The notes under the pieces are model-generated. The model was not told the DNA's origin and did no database searches. It saw nothing but the letters and a program-made list of their open reading frames with translations. DNA of 64,000 nucleotides from Glutinoglossum americanum (Eukaryota > Ascomycota > Geoglossomycetes > Geoglossales > Geoglossaceae): contig JAGHQL010000103.1 in assembly GCA_020080175.1 (NCBI GenBank), positions 29,239 to 93,238 of the forward strand, in the 5' to 3' direction. The translations under genes were made by a program, and so were the position numbers. Positions 63,063 through 64,000 of the stretch are shown here, in pieces (within the stretch, counting starts at the first letter, position 1; each line of letters starts with the position of its first letter).

Positions 63063-63354
63063 ATTTGTATGGGGAAACCTTAATTGAGCTATGACCACAA
63101 CGCCAAGGTACAGCATAATACCTGAAACATCTACACCATAATACCTAGAAATAAAAAAAGGATTAATTATTAATAAATTTAATAACTTTACATATATATA
63201 ATATTAATTATATTAACTTTAATAAGTTAACATTTTCTTATAAGTAAGTTAAGTGAAATGTAATTAGGGAAAAAAAAAATTGTTGAAAACCAATAACTAA
63301 CTCTAACAAAAATTAATTAATGTGATTTACAAATTCTAGATCAAGTCTAATGAG

Positions 63355-64000
63355 ATAAACTAGAATTTCTGAATCAAGTTAGATAAGGTAAATTAGAATT
63401 TCTAAATAAGATTAAATGAGGTAAATTAGAATTTCTAGATAAGGTTAAATGAGGTAAATTAGAATTTCTAGATAAAGTTAAATGAGGTAAATTAGAATTT
63501 CTAGATAAGATCATGTGAGATAAACTGGAATTTTCAGATAAGGTCAGATAAGATAAACTGAAATTTCCAGACCAGGTCATGTGAGGTGAGGTCATACAAG
63601 GTGAAGTAAAAACTTTAAGTTAAGTCATGCAAGGTGAATTGGAAATTTCAAGTCAGATCATATGAGGTGAAGTAGAAATTCCAAGTCAGGTCATATGAGG
63701 TGAACTGGAAATTCCAGACCAGGTCATGTGATGTGAACTGGAATTTCCAGACCAAGTCATATGAGGTGAGGTCATACAAGATGAAGTAGAAACTTTAAGC
63801 TAAGTCAAGCAAGGTGAATTGGAAATTTCAAGTCAGGTCATGTGAGGTGAACTGGAAATTCCAGACCAGGTCATGTGACGTGAACTGGAAATTCCAGATC
63901 AGGTCATGTGAGGTGAACTGGAATTTTCAGACCAGGTCATGTGACGTGAACTGGAAATTCCAGATTAGGTCATGTGAGGTGAACTGGAAATTCCAGACCA
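63355..64000 (+). repeat. 33-base minisatellite running off the window end
   Basis: About 19 head-to-tail copies. On the right the unit is GGTCATGTGAGGTGAACTGG followed by AAATTCCAGACCA. On the left it becomes GGTTAAATGAGGTAAATTAG followed by AATTTCTAGATAA. The core CTGGAAATTCCAG is palindromic. Differences between left and right copies are mostly C:G to T:A. The 33-base period leaves a frame open for 73 codons on the minus strand (63374-63595), but frames elsewhere in the array are broken by stops, so it is not called coding. Confidence 0.85.

Larger units (their letters stand above)
61974..63350. other. AT-rich degenerate stretch
   Basis: Clearly more AT-rich than the rest of the window, and likely the mutated remains of the transposon and neighbouring repeats. 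It includes the diverged repeat at 62500-62722 and the palindrome at 63039-63062. An almost pure A/T block lies at 63150-63320. No gene is supportable. Confidence 0.55.

Noticed and set aside
63374-63595. A protein of 11-residue repeats on the minus strand
   Set aside because: The frame survives only in one part of the array; stops interrupt it elsewhere and no start context or flanking exon is seen.
63355-64000. A CRISPR array
   Set aside because: The 33-base units are directly adjacent with no unique spacers, and the organism is a fungus.

Overview
This window is from a filamentous ascomycete (Pezizomycotina). Protein-coding stretches are cut by short introns, mostly 48-140 nt, with GT(A/T)NG starts, CTAAC-type branch sites and YAG ends. 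The gene families present (non-reducing polyketide synthase, Ayg1 hydrolase, Cmr1-type regulator, naphthol reductase, ascomycete laccase, LaeA-like methyltransferase) are typical of that group. I cannot fix the class or genus. Genes occupy only about a quarter of the window. The rest is intergenic DNA with minisatellites, homopolymer runs and transposon debris, which points to an expanded, repeat-containing genome.

Left flank (0.5-9.9 kb): a Tmt1/Crg1-like methyltransferase (+), an intron-rich LaeA-like methyltransferase (-), a secreted or membrane DOMON-cytochrome b561 protein (+), and a small secreted protein with ten cysteines (-).

Core (11.2-53.2 kb): what looks like a complete but stretched 1,8-dihydroxynaphthalene (DHN) melanin locus. 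It holds a SAT-KS-AT-PT-ACP-ACP-TE polyketide synthase (-), a three-domain laccase with all four copper motifs (+), an Ayg1-type polyketide-shortening hydrolase (-), a Cmr1-type regulator with two C2H2 fingers plus a Zn2Cys6 domain (+), and a tetra/trihydroxynaphthalene reductase of the SDR family (+). From family knowledge the route would be: the synthase makes a hexa- or heptaketide naphthopyrone-type precursor, Ayg1 trims it to 1,3,6,8-tetrahydroxynaphthalene, the reductase reduces it, a dehydratase not seen here removes water, the laccase polymerises DHN, and Cmr1 controls transcription. The five genes span about 42 kb because 4-14 kb stretches without recognisable genes separate several of them. 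Splice phases were followed by hand and close without error for the synthase, hydrolase, regulator, reductase and DOMON genes.

Right flank (53.2-64 kb): about 8 kb without a recognisable gene, then the C-terminal remnant of a pogo/Fot1-like DDE transposase, an AT-rich stretch, and a 33-bp minisatellite running off the window end. The minisatellite shows a gradient of C:G to T:A changes. A separate ~2.5 kb array of alternating ~60-bp half-units lies at 29.1-31.6 kb.
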